From Neoarius graeffei (lineage: Eukaryota; Chordata; Actinopteri; Siluriformes; Ariidae), in contig NC_083574.1 of NCBI RefSeq assembly GCF_027579695.1, positions 44,594,559 to 44,658,558 of the forward strand: 64,000 nucleotides of DNA, read 5' to 3'. The notes under the pieces were generated by a model. The model searched no databases. It saw only the letters and a list, made by a program, of their open reading frames with translations, and was not told where the DNA came from. Below are positions 11,930 through 22,867 of the stretch, piece by piece. The translations under genes and the position numbers were made by a program. Numbering within the stretch: position 1 is the first letter of the stretch; every line of letters begins with the position of its first letter.

Positions 11930-12561
11930 TAAATCCATACTGATACAGTGATGCATGCAATTTCTCTCAACACAAACATTTGGATTGAATGAACTCCATA
12001 GGCTACTGAGTGGCCTAATAATAGTTGCTCATAAAAGAAAAAAAATATATATATATCTTCCATATATATCATGGAATGTTCATTTTAAGGCAACAATCTA
12101 TTCAGTCTAATTCTGACAGTTCTGCATTTAAAATGTTCATATATCAAATAATTGTATCACCTAAACTTGCTAGGTAGCTGATCACACGCGTAGTAAAGTA
12201 GAAGTGCCAGCCAAAAACAGACTTCAAATTCAGTTGCTTGAGCTTGAAAATTTTACCAGGGGGGCCCTAAATTGTAATCTTTCATAGGGCCCAAGATTTC
12301 TAGCGGCGCCCCTGCCTATAACCCTGGCAATACATTTGGCATTCTCTCTGTGGCGGTCTGTGTCCGCGTGTCTGTCTGTCGCACCTTTCCCTCTGCTCCC
12401 CACAGCAATGCCAGTGCGACAGAGCTTGCAGAAGGCGAAGTGTTCTCCTTTTTGGCTCTTGCCGACAAAACGATGCTCTAAGCACCAGCATTTTTAAAGG
12501 ATGTCTTTCGTTTCGGCATGAGTATTGTTCAACAGCATGTGCGCCAACATTCATAGGTTTT

Positions 12562-12714
12562 TCCGTACAAACATTCGCATTGCGCGCGCAGCTCGGAGGA
12601 GCAAAAATCAGCCAATCGCGTGAGCGCAGCTTTTGAGTGACAGCAGCTTCCAGCCAATCAGAGGCTGCAGAGGCTCCATCAGCTGCGCGCGCAGCGCGAA
12701 TGTTTGTATACGAG
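12562..12714. repeat. GC-rich foldback, about 150 bp
   Basis: Arms at about 12562-12593 and 12681-12714 are imperfect reverse complements around gcgcgcgcagct with acaaacattcg at the outer side. It is non-coding and lies in element D between hAT-E and family G copy 2. Confidence 0.6.
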
Positions 12715-12735
12715 AAATCCCTGTAGGCTATCTTT

Positions 12736-13418
12736 TGGCCCTTTTCCACTACCCTTTTTCAGCTCGCTTCAGCCCGACACGGCTCGCGTTTCGACTACCT
12801 CAGAGCAGCACGACTCAGCTCGCTTCAGCCCTGCTTAGCACCCAAAACTCGCACAGTTTTGGAGTGGGGCTGAAGCGAGCCAAACCGAGCTGAGTGGGGA
12901 TGGGGGCATGAGCAGACACTCCCCTGTGCACTGATTGGTGAGGAGGAGTGTCCTCACATGCCCACACACGCCCCGCGAGCACGCTGGGATCTGTAAACAC
13001 CGTAAACCCGGAAGAAGAAGAATTACGAATTACGAGAATTTCTGAAGCCTTATGCGCCTCGCCTCATCTATACGCTCTTGCCAGTATCTGTTGGCATTGT
13101 TGGTGACAACAAGCCACAGCACCAAGACCAGCAACACTAACGACTCCATGTCCTCCATGTTTATTGTTTACTATCCGGGTCGTGAGACTACCGCTTAAAA
13201 GGTCACTGATGTCACTGTTTGCGCCGCTTAACGACTTCACGTGACATCCACCCACTTTCGCTAACTCCACCCAATGTGTCCACCCACTTCCAGCCAGCAC
13301 GGTTCAGCGCGGTGGTAGTCGAAATGCAACTCCAATAGCCCCGCTCAGCTCGACTCAGCCCAACTCAGCACGGCACGGCTCAACCCAACTCAGCCGCGTT
13401 GGTAGTGGAAAAGCGGCA
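12736..13418. mobile_element. TIR element family G, copy 2
   Basis: Same inverted ends as 5825-7081, flanked by TTT on both sides (12733-12735 and 13419-13421), a 3-bp duplication. It lacks the hAT-derived insertion of copy 1 and so represents the ancestral form. Confidence 0.75.
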
Positions 13419-13610
13419 TTTGCCTGTATGTCATTGCAGAATAGCAAGTGTAAATAATGGGCGGGGATTTGTGACGATTGATGCAACGGTGGCGGCTGAG
13501 GGTCCGAAATGAGGACAAAATGTAAAAAGTGAGGACGCGTGACAGACGTCCGGACAGACGGCTCTAAAACCGGACTGTCCGGACCAAATCCGGACGAATG
13601 GTCACCCTAC

Positions 13611-13856
13611 ACCTGGCTCAGCTGCCCCACTGCCTTTGCTAGTACCTGCTGCATCATCCGAATCTTTTTTAAAATATTTATGCAGTGAGCCCCTGAGTCT
13701 CTTGGTTTCTTCTTCTCTTTTTCTCTTTTCTTTTCTTTTCTCTTCTGTGCTCCTGACTTGTGCATGTTGGCAAATGGCACGCACGCTGATTGTCGAAGCG
13801 CTATGATCGAACAATGTCGTTTTTTTCCCCTTAATCAAAGAGTCAGACCAAACCAT
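13611..13856 (-). pseudogene. hAT transposase N-terminal exon (of hAT-C)
   Basis: The minus-strand frame contains KRKEKRKREEETKRLRGSLH followed by KYFKK and a Ser/Gly-rich tail. This lysine/arginine-rich start is typical of ZMYM1/TTF-type hAT transposases. The frame ends where element D is inserted. On the far side of D the sequence continues caggtaag, a good splice donor, so this looks like the first exon of the transposase, broken at its donor. The remaining exons are absent. Confidence 0.5.
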
Positions 13857-15378
13857 TTTTGCATTAGGGGTGGTAGGGGGTTCTTGACACCTTTTTCAAA
13901 GACAATAAAGGCAAAAGATCTAGAAATCATTTATTGAATGCAAATATAGCACATTTCTCCCCCAAATCAACACATTTTGAAATGAAATAAAATAATCGCA
14001 ACTTCATGAGAGCCCAGTTCTGGGCCCCCCCCCCCCATTCCTGGGCCCGGGACAACATACCTGTTTGTCCCCCCCTGTCAGCGGGCCTGGTGGGGAGGCT
14101 TCTGCATAGCTTTATTGTGGCTGTTTGAATGTTGCTAGCACCAGCCTCTTGTACTCGAAATGTAGTTTATATTTAAAGAAGCCTTCCCCAAACTTGACGG
14201 CCAGAGACCTCTGCACTCTGCCCAAAGAACCAGCGCGGGCACGGCGCGCCACCTCGGGATAGAAACGAAACCTAAGCGGAGCCCCGCGGCGCGCCTCCGC
14301 TTAGCCTCCGCGGCGCGCGGCTCCAGCCCAACGAAGAGCCACGGTGCTCGGCTTTAGTTTCGTTTTCCCATCGGCAGCTCCAGCCTCCCCAAGCTTAGAA
14401 TGTGTAGATTCCATTTCTGACAATAAGTTCCGTTTCAGATGCATAATTCCGCAATTTCCGCCCGTTTTCCGCGATCACGGATTTTCAGTCCCTCTACAGG
14501 TTAAGGACATCTTACGTCTGCCGCGTCGGCGGGAACCAGTATAGAACGTCAAGTTATTGTACCCAAAGGGAAAAAAAAAGTTATTACGCTCATTGGCCAA
14601 GGCGATCTATACGATTTCTCCACTTTGGCAGATCATCTGCGATCTTCTACTCGTTCTTATTCTTAACGATTTTATATCGTCAGATCGCACACCCCTAGTT
14701 TGAATATAGTGAAATAAAATTTAAGTGATTTCCCTAATATCAAGAATAATCGTGATTAATAATCGCGATTACAATTTTGATCAAGATAATCGTGATTATC
14801 ATTTTTTCCATAATCGTGCAGCCCTAGTTAGCGCTGTCGCCTCACAGCAAGAAGGTCCGGGTTCGAGCCCCGTGGCTGGCGAGGGCCTTTCTGTGCGGGG
14901 TTTGCATGTTCTCCCCATGTCTGCGTGGGTTTCCTCTGGGTGCTCTGGTTTCCCCCACAGTCCAAAGACATGCAGGTTAGGTTAACTGGTGACTCTAAAT
15001 TGATCATAGGTGTGAGTGTGAGTGTGAATGGTTGTCTGCGACTCTGTGTGTCAGCCCTGTGATGACCTGGCGACTTGTCCAGGGTGTACCCCGCCTTTCG
15101 CCCATAGTCAGCTGGGATAGGCTCCAGCTTGCCTGCGACGCTGTGGAACAGGATAAAGCGGCTAGAGATAATGAAATGAGAAATGCCATTACACCAAACC
15201 AGCACTGTGAATAGCTATGAATACTGTGAATAATTAAAGCATTAGTGGACTAGATAAACATTTTTGCAATGTCTTGTCTGAAGCATTTTCTTTATTTGTG
15301 CTTTTAAGCCTCAAGAATGTGATGGCTGAATTGGAATCCAGCACAAATGGAATAATGGATCAACTTTACTGTGAACTC

Positions 15379-16260
15379 TGCACACTCTCAGAAAATAAAG
15401 TACCTTATTATACCTTTCGGGGTACACAGCTTGTCACTGGGGCAGTACCCTCTAAGGTACTTACCTTTAATATACTGCATGGGAACATAGATGTACTGTT
15501 TTGACTGTAAAAAGGTACACATTAGGGTGCATCAGTTGCCCTCACTTTCATAAAATCTGATGCATTTTTGTTTGAGTGTTCCTTTTCACCAATAAAGACA
15601 TCCTGTAAAATTTTCTGACCATATTCAAAAGTCTAATGGTGGCACCATGAGGTTCATTTTTTGCCAAAAAACGCTTATTTTATGTTTTCGCGTAAGGTTT
15701 GAATCACAATGTTGGACTCCATTTATTGATTTCTTGTGAGCCAGAGATCATGTTAAGAACCTTTGCAAGGGATTGAGAAGCATTAATGTGATTCATAATA
15801 CATTTGTATTGTTTAAAAGTAGTTGCACAATGATTCAATGAACAGCTAAAACTCAAACTGTGCTTGATAATATATTTCGAATATGTACTAAAAATGTGTC
15901 TCTAAGATATTTGGTATACTCTATAAGGTGCCATAATGTTTCATGAAAAGTGATCGAAATTTTGTCATAAAAGTCATAAAATAGCAGCTTTTTCCATAAC
16001 TTTGAGCTCCTGGTGCCACCATTAAACTTTTGAATTTTGTCAAAATATTTCACCCAGTGTGTTTTTTTACCAAAAAGAACATAAAAACAAAAAATCCATC
16101 ATGATCGGAGGAACTTTTCATTTTTAGGGGGCAACTGATGCACCCTAGTACACTTAGCTACCTTGAGATCCAATAATGAGCCCTAGGGAGTACATTAGTG
16201 TAGATTTAACCCTGGGGAACAGAAACAGACTCCTACTGTACCCCTATTTCTCACAGTGCA
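15379..16260. mobile_element. Small TIR element (cactctcagaaaataaag), interrupted
   Basis: Left end tgcacactctcagaaaa and right end tttctcacagtgca are inverted relatives. The interior has 'gtacc' motifs. A hAT element is inserted at 15523-16147. The left half of a second copy is at 48366-48510. No coding capacity. Confidence 0.55.
15523..16147. mobile_element. hAT-like MITE, 625 bp
   Basis: Ends TAGGGTGCATCAGTTGCCC and GGGCAACTGATGCACCCTA are perfect inverted repeats of 19 bp. The 8-bp flanks GTACACAT and GTACACTT match at 7 of 8 positions. Non-coding. Confidence 0.82.
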
Positions 16261-16991
16261 CATATTTAAAAACAGCTAATATCACATCCTGTAAGAACAT
16301 GACATGTGCTTGCTAACTCTTTACCGTAGGCTTGGCTCTTTATATACAGAAACATCCTACTGGATACAAAAGCCTCACTTTATTATATCACTGACAGAGA
16401 AACAGGGCGATATAGACACTGTTTACACATAAGCCTCTGTGCACAAAACATCTCAGCTGCTATGAAGTGAGACTGTCCACAGTAAACCACATAATTCAAC
16501 CATCAGCTACATGTTTATTCCAGCAAGGGAAGTTGTAATATACAGTATGTCTTCATAGATGCATCGGGAAAGGATCCTTTGGAAGGATAAATTAATTTCA
16601 GTTTACGTAACTTAATGTGAAAAAAATGATATTGGAGGTTGTTTAAAATCATTTAGGGATGTTGTTTAATGCTCTTGAGCATCAAGCAACACTCTCAGCA
16701 CGTACAAACCATTTGATCAATTGACTGCAGTATTTCCAGGGACTTCTAAGCTTCCTGACGTGATGTTACCATAGTCACCAACTCTCAAAGTGAAGCATAT
16801 TTGCAATTCTACTCCAATGTGACAGAAGAGGTCACTAAAGCCAGTGTACTGGAACACTGCACCTGAACACTAGACTGGAATGTTGTGAGCAATAACAAGC
16901 TTCAAAAGGACTCTTGCTGAAAGTATAGGCACCCTAAAAGAGTGCAGCAAAGTCAAAGCAAAGTCAAATTGAATTTGTAACCCTTTTTTAA
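16261..16991. other. No gene recognised
   Basis: Mixed-composition DNA without a convincing exon, RNA gene or element end. Ends in the TTAA target of the next element. Confidence 0.4.
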
Positions 16992-17663
16992 AGAGGTACC
17001 AAATATAATATATACAGTTGCTGATGTGACAAAGTAACGTATTCTTAAGTATTCTATCAAATTTATATACTAGAAAACAACGAAATATCTTGGTAATTGT
17101 AAATATAATAGTCGGTACGCTAAACGGCACAAGAGTCGCCATTTTTAAAAGACCGTGACGTCAGCCCTACCCACTGCACTAGGAGAGAAGTGTGCAATCA
17201 TGGCGTCGGGCGCATCAAGTGAAAGCGACAGCTCTGTCGAATCATACGAAGAGATCCCGCAAGACACACTGCAAGCAGGCTATGGCTTAGAAGGGTACCA
17301 GTTTGAACCTAGGAGAGGTACTCTCGACTCCGGTGATGACGAAAGAAGAGAAGAAAGCTCGGATGACGGCGAGGATGAAACTGATGCTGACCATGGGCAT
17401 GGCGAGCGTGGGGCAGAGCGTAACACAACTGGGCACATACATACGTCATGAGTGTTACGCAGAGAAAATGAACGTGCATTCTGATTGGATAAAATTAATA
17501 TCATGGCGGGCTGTTCAAACTGCGGAAATAGTTTGCTCGAGCTACTTTCAAAACTCTATAACTTTCCAACCTTAGAACAAAAAACTTTTGTAAGTCTTGA
17601 ATAAGGTTTGTTAATGTGTGTTTTATTGTTATATTTACTCTATATATTGCCCTCTGTTCCCCT
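16992..17663 (+). mobile_element. TTAA-flanked element (Kolobok- or piggyBac-like), 672 bp
   Basis: TTAA at 16988-16991 and 17664-17667 flanks ends AGAGGTACCAAATATAA and the inverse of AGGGGAACAGAGGGC. The ends are only partly alike. The right end resembles that of the TTAA element at 61273-61947. It carries the ORF at 17200-17451. The exact superfamily cannot be fixed without a transposase. Confidence 0.5.
17200..17451 (+). CDS. Acidic ORF, possible N-terminus of a P2X7-domain-like protein
   Basis: An 83-codon frame starting MASGASSESDSSVESYEE, then GLEGYQFEPRR, then a long Glu/Asp-rich stretch. The short Tyr-x-Phe-Glu-Pro motif followed by an acidic run reminds me of the N-terminus of a family of fish proteins carrying the P2X7 cytoplasmic-type cysteine domain, but that domain is not present here. 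It lies inside the TTAA-flanked element, so it is more likely a captured or element-encoded first exon than a host gene. No following exon was found. The composition (strongly acidic, GC-richer than its flanks) supports real coding ancestry. Confidence 0.3.
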   Translation: MASGASSESDSSVESYEEIPQDTLQAGYGLEGYQFEPRRGTLDSGDDERREESSDDGEDETDADHGHGERGAERNTTGHIHTS

Positions 17664-17667
17664 TTAA

Positions 17668-18111
17668 TTTAATTTCGATCATTTCCTTCCTTGTTTCTGA
17701 AACTTCCGAACCATGACATTCTTCTTAATATAACTGAGAAGTCTGTGTATCACATCAATATTATAATAGTAGCAGGCTTTATAGAAGATGACAACTTTAA
17801 GAATGAGCACACACCAACTGAAAGTCAATGTAAAAAAAATTACTTTAGTATCTAAATGAATGAGTGAATCCAATTGGTTCGAAATGACGAATATAATTGC
17901 ATCATACACTTAAACAAATAACCGCAACAACGGCATGTCAGATTATTTTTTCCCGTATAAAACCACACTAAACCAGCAAAATGTCTTGGTGGTTGAATTG
18001 CACATGATTTGTGCAGTAATTATTCCCATTTCCAACTGGACATCTGTTAAAGGTAGGCTGTCTTTCAGATTTTTCAAGTTTAGGTCATAAAAAGAATTTT
18101 TCCTGACACCT
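17668..18111. other. No gene recognised
   Basis: AT-rich, no element ends or exons that I can support. Confidence 0.4.
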
Positions 18112-18463
18112 GTCAGAGTGCGGGAGTGAGGCGGATGTAAGTGCAGAAATGTTTAATACACTACGGTGCACTCTGTACAAAGAGTGCATGAAATACACAC
18201 AACAGCGAACAGTCCGAATTAACAGGCGAGGTCATAGACAAGAAAACAGGCAAGAGGTCAATCGAGGCACAAACAGGATATAGGAGGCAAAACGAGGATG
18301 AGAACTAGGAACGAGAACAGGAGTCGAGAAACCAGGAAACCAACAGGAACAGGAAACAAGGCTCGGTAATGCACACTAACGTAGCGTAATACCTCACGCC
18401 GCCTTTGCATCAGCACAATCCTTAAATAGCCGAACACTTAGTTCATTCATTGAGAACAGGTGC
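18112..18463 (-). mobile_element. Truncated LTR
   Basis: Starts TGTCAGAGTGC on the plus strand and is related to the solo LTRs in hAT-F (shared 'cggatgtaagtgcagaa' and 'gaggcacaaacagg' motifs). On the minus strand it has a tatttaa box and an attaaa-type poly(A) signal. The end next to the LINE at 18466 is missing. Confidence 0.6.
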
Positions 18464-18465
18464 GC

Positions 18466-20103
18466 CTTGAATAATTCTGACCACAGCGTAATCCATCTAC
18501 TTCCCACCTATCGGTCAGTCTTTAAGGCCAGCAAACCAGAAATACAGACCATAAAGGTTTGGACCAGTGATAAAACGGAGGAGCTAAAAGGATGCTTTCT
18601 CTGTACGGACTGGGACATTTTCTTTGAAGACACTGACATTGATGGGGCTACTGAATCCATCACTGCCTATATTTCTTTCTGTGTTGATTCCATTATTCCC
18701 CAGAAAACTGTTAAGCGATATCCTAATAATAAGCCATATTTTACAAAAGAGATGAAGGAATGCATTAACAGGAAAAGAGCAGCTTTTAAAAGTGGACACA
18801 CTGCAGGAGTTCGTTCTGCACAAAAGGATTTAAACCTACAAATAAAAGCAGCCCGACGGGAATATAAGGAGCGGGCAGAACATGATCTGTCCAACTCCAA
18901 CACAAAGAAACTGTGGGATTCAATAAGGCAAATGACCAATATGGATACTAAAAGGAAGCCCCTTTTTGCTCATAATGGGAGGGCAAGGGCAAATGAACTA
19001 AATGATTTTTACATGCGTTTTAACACTGATAATACTGGAGATTGTGCTGCAGTTTTAAAGACAGTAGTTTGTAATGGGAACACAGACAGGATAGTAATTG
19101 AACCACACGCTGTTGCCATCAATGCATATTAACAAGGCCACTGGCCCAGATAATCTATCTGCTTTCATATTGAAGACATTTGCTGAGGAACTTACTCCAG
19201 TTTGGCATAGACTTTTTCAGCTCTCCATTGATACACATTCAGTCCCAAAACTCTGGAAAAAAATCCATCATAATTCCATTGCCCAAAAAAGCATGTCCTC
19301 AGGAGGACAACGACTACCGGCCGGTAGCGATTACCTCAAATGTGTTTAAATCACTGGAGAGGCTAATGATTGAGCAACTTCGCATATATGTAGAACCACA
19401 GCTAGATAAATACCAGTTTGCTTATATAAAAAATCGGAGTACAAATGATGCTATATCGACAATAATGCACCTTATATTGAGACACTTGGAGAGTCCTGCT
19501 GCATATGCTAAACTCCTTTTTATTGATTTTAGTTCTGCTTTTAATTTAATTCAGCCACATATCCTTCTCAGGAAGTTAATTAAGTTGAATGTAAATCCTT
19601 TTCTAATTAGGTGGTATCACTCCTTTTTGTCTAATAGACCACAGCAAGTAAAATTTAATGCAGCTCTCTCAGATATTACAGAGAGCTGTATAGGCGCCCC
19701 TCAGGGGTGTGTTAGCTCACCTTTTTTGTTTATACTTTATACAAATGATTGTGTCAGCTCTGATCCAAATCAGTTTATAGTGAAATACTCTGATGACACT
19801 GTTATCTTAAGCTTACTTACAAAAAACGGTAATTCTTGTATCCACCAAATGGCAGTGGACAAGTTTGTGGTCTGGTGTGATTCACATGAACTTCACATTA
19901 ATACAAGTAAGACTGTGGAAATGCTTATTGATCCTGGGTGACAGAATGCCAGCGGTCATCCATGGTCAAGATATAAAACAGGTGACTACCTTCAAATACT
20001 TAGGTATTTATATTGACAGTAACCTGAGTTGGAGAACACAGGTGTTTAGCGTATGTGCCAGAGTTCACCAGCGCCTCCATTTCTTGCAACAAAATATGGA
20101 ATA
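18466..20103 (+). pseudogene. LINE ORF2 remnant (jockey group, CR1/Rex1-like)
   Basis: It begins with the end of an apurinic endonuclease domain (SDHSVIHLLP at 18474), continues through a linker, then a reverse transcriptase: DNLSAFILK, DYRPVAITS, FIDFSSAFN, GAPQGCVSSPF and YSDDT (catalytic box, Ala replaced by Ser). It then ends in the thumb region (KYLGIYIDSNLSW). Frame breaks near 19130 and 19940 make it non-functional. It lacks the 5' half and the 3' end. Assignment to the CR1/Rex1 side of the jockey group is by overall feel only. Confidence 0.8.
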
Positions 20104-20531
20104 AAAGCGTTTGATTGGAAGAACATATCTTTTTTATTTTTCAAGAATTATTATTATAACATTTTTCACAAATTGCTACTGTCATTTCGCTGGTTTGTTT
20201 ACATTCTAAGCAGAAATTATTTTGTTGGATGTTTTGTATAAAGTTTTTATTTATCAAATTTCCAAAAATTAAAAATAAAATAACCTGTTTCTCAAAATCC
20301 TGTGAATGAAGATTGAATAAAATGGTTATTCCACTCAATCTCATCATACATGGCTTATAGCCGACTTGGCGCTATGCGCGTCATCAGCTATCAGTTCATG
20401 TACGACTCGATTTTGTGGAATAACTGTTAAAGAGATGCTTTCAGATTCACTGCAAGAATATTAAATATTTATGAAATATTTCCATTCAGGTATATACAGT
20501 ATGTCTAGAATATTGCAAATTCTAAATTGCA

Positions 20532-22368
20532 AAAGTGATACCATTGTTTAAAACCGGAGATAGACACCATTTCACAAACTACAGGCCTGTTTCTTTACTC
20601 CCCCAATTCTCCAAAATACTCGAAAAACTTTTTTCAGATAGACTGGACAAATTCATTGAAAAACACAACCTCCTTACAGACAGTCAATATGGATTCAGAA
20701 CGGACAGATCAACATCGATGGCACTAATAGAGGAAATCACAAACTGTATAGACAATAAAAAAATAGCAATTGGAGTATTTGTGGATTTAAAAAAAGCATT
20801 CGATACCATTGATCACAGTATATTATTAAGTAAACTAGAAAAGTGTGGTGTTAGGGGAGTTGGGTGGAGCTGGCTGTCGAGCTATCTAAGAAACAGGCAA
20901 CAGTTTGTGCAGATAGGTGACCATAAATCTGATTTCATGAACATTACATGCGGGGTACCACAGGGGTCAATATTAGGTCCGAAATTATTCATATTATATA
21001 TCAATGACATATGTAGAGTTTCGCAAGTACTGAAATTTGTTTTGTTTGCAGACGACACCAATATTTTTTGTTCCGGTGAGAATTTGCAGCAGACTTTGGA
21101 GACAATCACAACTGAAATAAATAAACTAAAACTATGGTTTGACAAAAATAAATTATCATTAAATCTAAGCAAAACAAAGATCATGTTGTTTGGGAGACAC
21201 AAAATAGATTGTAATGCAGAATTGATAATAGACAATACTAAGATAGAAATGGTACAGGAAATTAAATTTCTTGGTGTGATTTTGGATCATAAAGTCTGCT
21301 GGAAACCTCATGTAGGATACATACGAGCAAAACTGGCAAAGTGCTCGGCAATTCTGTGGAAAACAAAACATATTCTTGATTGCAAATCTTTGCGTACTCT
21401 ATATTACTCGTTATTTTTGCCATATCTGACTTACTGTGTTGAAGTCTGGGGAAACACCTACAAAACCACTCTGCAGCCGATATGTACAATACAGAAAAGA
21501 GCAATAAGGACAATAAACAAAACAGGATACAGAGATCACACAAACCCACTATTCATAAAATCACACATGTTGAAATTTATGGATCTGGTCAAATTCAGAA
21601 CAGCACAAATAATGTACAAAGCGAGAAATAATCTATTGCCAAAAAATATACAAGGAATGTTTAGTGAGAGAGAGGGGGGATATAATCTAAGGGGAGACCT
21701 AAATTTTAAAAAACCAAAGGTTTGAACAAATATGAAAAGCATGTGCGTATTGAGCTGTGGGGTGACTTTATGGAACAGACTGGAGACAGAAATAAGACAA
21801 AGTGCAAATATAAATCTGTTTAAAAAAAGGTACAAAAAATATTTTTAAACAAGTATATCAAGAGGAAGTATGTTAACGGAGGATAATGAGGGATAAATCT
21901 ATAAACAGAATAGGGTTGATTGTTATATTAGAACTAACTTAGTATATAGTATATATGGTATATATTTATTTATGGGGATAGTTTATATATTTATATTTAT
22001 ATTTACAGGGATATGTATATAGTATATATTTATTTTTGTAATTATATATTCATATAGATATTTATGAAGTGTATATACGGTATGTAGTATATATTTATTT
22101 TTGTAATTATATATTTATATAGATATTCATGAAGTGTATGTATGGTATATATTTTTATAGGTGTATTAATGTAGTTAGGATTTCGGGGTAGTTAAAAAGG
22201 GGTGGGAAATTAAAAAAGTATTGTACTTCTTCCCACTCTTTTTTCGAACAGTGTGCGATGTTATTTTATTTTTTTTATTTCTCGTTTTCTTTCTTTTGTA
22301 TGTACAAATAGTTACATACATTTTTTATACATGTTCGAAAATAAATAAATTCATTCATTCATTCATTC
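20532..22368 (+). mobile_element. LINE (jockey group), 5'-truncated with 3' tail
   Basis: An open frame at 20535-21725 covers most of a reverse transcriptase: NYRPVSLLPQ, FVDLKKAFD, GVPQGSILGP and FADDTNIF, then the thumb and the C-terminal LYKARNNLLP-like region. A stop at 21725 is followed by more matching sequence to 21847. An AT-rich 3' region ends in aaaataaataaa and a (TTCA)n tail at 22346-22368. The endonuclease is missing. A second, shorter copy is at 42640-43858. Confidence 0.88.
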
Positions 22369-22698
22369 AATATCCAGTGTTTGAATTGATTTAGACCAGT
22401 GATAGCAACGAATATTATGACCTGCTCACTGTATAGACGACAATACCATGAATAAATCTGTGAAGGTTCTCAGTCATCCAGGTCACCATAAACCATAGGT
22501 GCTAAGTTCAGTTGCCTTCTTTAGCACCTACGGTTTACCATGAATACGGATTATAACAAATGTCGGGAGAATTAATGGGCAGTTATTGTTAATGATGCTA
22601 GAAAATTATTCCTTTGTCCGCATTAGACAGGGCATGTAAGGTTGGATATGTGACTGACTGTCACTCATCCTTAGTCCCGCCTCCCACCCCCTGTAAAG

Positions 22699-22706
22699 TA
22701 TAAAAG
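22699..22706 (+). promoter_or_regulatory. TATA box of the adrenomedullin-like gene
   Basis: TATAAAAG, a canonical TATA box, about 30 bp ahead of the expected start of the non-coding exon. It is upstream of a spliced leader whose donor at 22868 and the acceptor at 30000 fit the layout of adrenomedullin genes. Inference from position and motif. Confidence 0.65.
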
Positions 22707-22729
22707 GCTCCCTGGATTGGTAGTGTCAC

Positions 22730-22867
22730 AGCTGTATCCTTCTTTCAAACACACACACACACAGAGGACATTATTTGAAAATTCCTACTTCTCTACACCA
22801 ACCAATCAGTGTTGAGAAGTACAGGAGGTACAGTTCTTAAATCTCACTCAGGAACAAAGCTTCTCAG
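22730..22867 (+). other. adm: Non-coding first exon of the adrenomedullin-like gene
   Basis: About 138 bp from the expected cap site to a donor CAG|gtatgt at 22868. There is no ATG with a long frame. The first intron (22868-30000) is about 7.1 kb and filled with hAT, LTR, Tc1 and L2 sequence. The 5' end is estimated from the TATA box. Confidence 0.6.

Larger units (their letters stand above)
10063..12314. mobile_element. hAT-E (nest level 6)
   Basis: Ends CAGGGGCGCCGCTAG and CTAGCGGCGCCCCTG are perfect inverted repeats, flanked by the 8-bp duplication CCTATAAC at 10055-10062 and 12315-12322. Without the Harbinger-like insertion it is about 1.24 kb and non-coding. Confidence 0.94.
8316..13609. 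mobile_element. TIR element D (nest level 5)
   Basis: Inverted ends TAGGGTGACCA (8316) and TGGTCACCCTA (13609), with related aggacaaa motifs inside each end. The flanks share ACCTG but no exact 8-bp duplication is seen, so the superfamily (probably hAT) is uncertain. It contains a deleted Tc1, a V-SINE, hAT-E, a small foldback and copy 2 of family G. No transposase of its own is seen. Confidence 0.75.
7241..14089 (-). mobile_element. hAT-C (nest level 4), with transposase 5' exon
   Basis: Ends CAGGGCCGCTGACAG (left) and CTGTCAGCGGGCCTG (right), flanked by an exact 8-bp duplication GTGGGGAG at 7233-7240 and 14090-14097. On the minus strand the 5' end holds the first coding exon of a hAT transposase (13611-13856). 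The remaining transposase is missing, and the interior is filled by a Harbinger MITE and element D. Confidence 0.92.
5573..14697. mobile_element. hAT-B (nest level 3)
   Basis: Ends TAGGGGTGGGTGATATGG (left) and cgcacACCCCTA (right), with a perfect 8-bp duplication GTTTGAAT at 5565-5572 and 14698-14705. Its own DNA comprises the left part up to 5824, 7082-7240 and 14098-14697. The last part includes a GC-rich block near 14230-14340. No transposase frame was found. Confidence 0.9.
4999..14826. mobile_element. hAT-A, non-autonomous (nest level 2)
   Basis: Ends TAGGGCTGCACAATTA (left) and taatcgtgcagccCTA (right), flanked by the 8-bp target duplication GTTAGCGC (4991-4998 and 14827-14834), which is the hAT signature. 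Subterminal AATCGCGATT-type palindromes occur at both ends. Its own sequence is only 4999-5572 plus 14706-14826, about 0.7 kb; the rest is later insertions. No transposase is seen. Confidence 0.92.
4971..15180 (+). mobile_element. V-SINE split by a 9.8-kb nest of transposons
   Basis: The SINE head lies at 4971-4998 and the remainder at 14827-15180. The two halves share an 8-bp duplicate, GTTAGCGC, caused by the hAT-A insertion. The SINE's own 13-bp duplication, AAATGCCATTACA, is at 4958-4970 and again at 15181-15193, proving that both parts are one original insertion. This is level 1 of the nest. Confidence 0.95.

Noticed and set aside
12300-12749. 149-codon minus-strand ORF
   Set aside because: It crosses the end of hAT-E, its target duplication and a foldback, and resembles no protein.
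14230-14345. GC-rich block as a CpG-island promoter of a new gene
   Set aside because: It lies inside hAT-B with no splice sites or exon nearby; it is more simply part of the transposon or another insertion.
15274-15504. 76-codon ORF as an exon
   Set aside because: It runs through the end of a TIR element and has no similarity or splice context.
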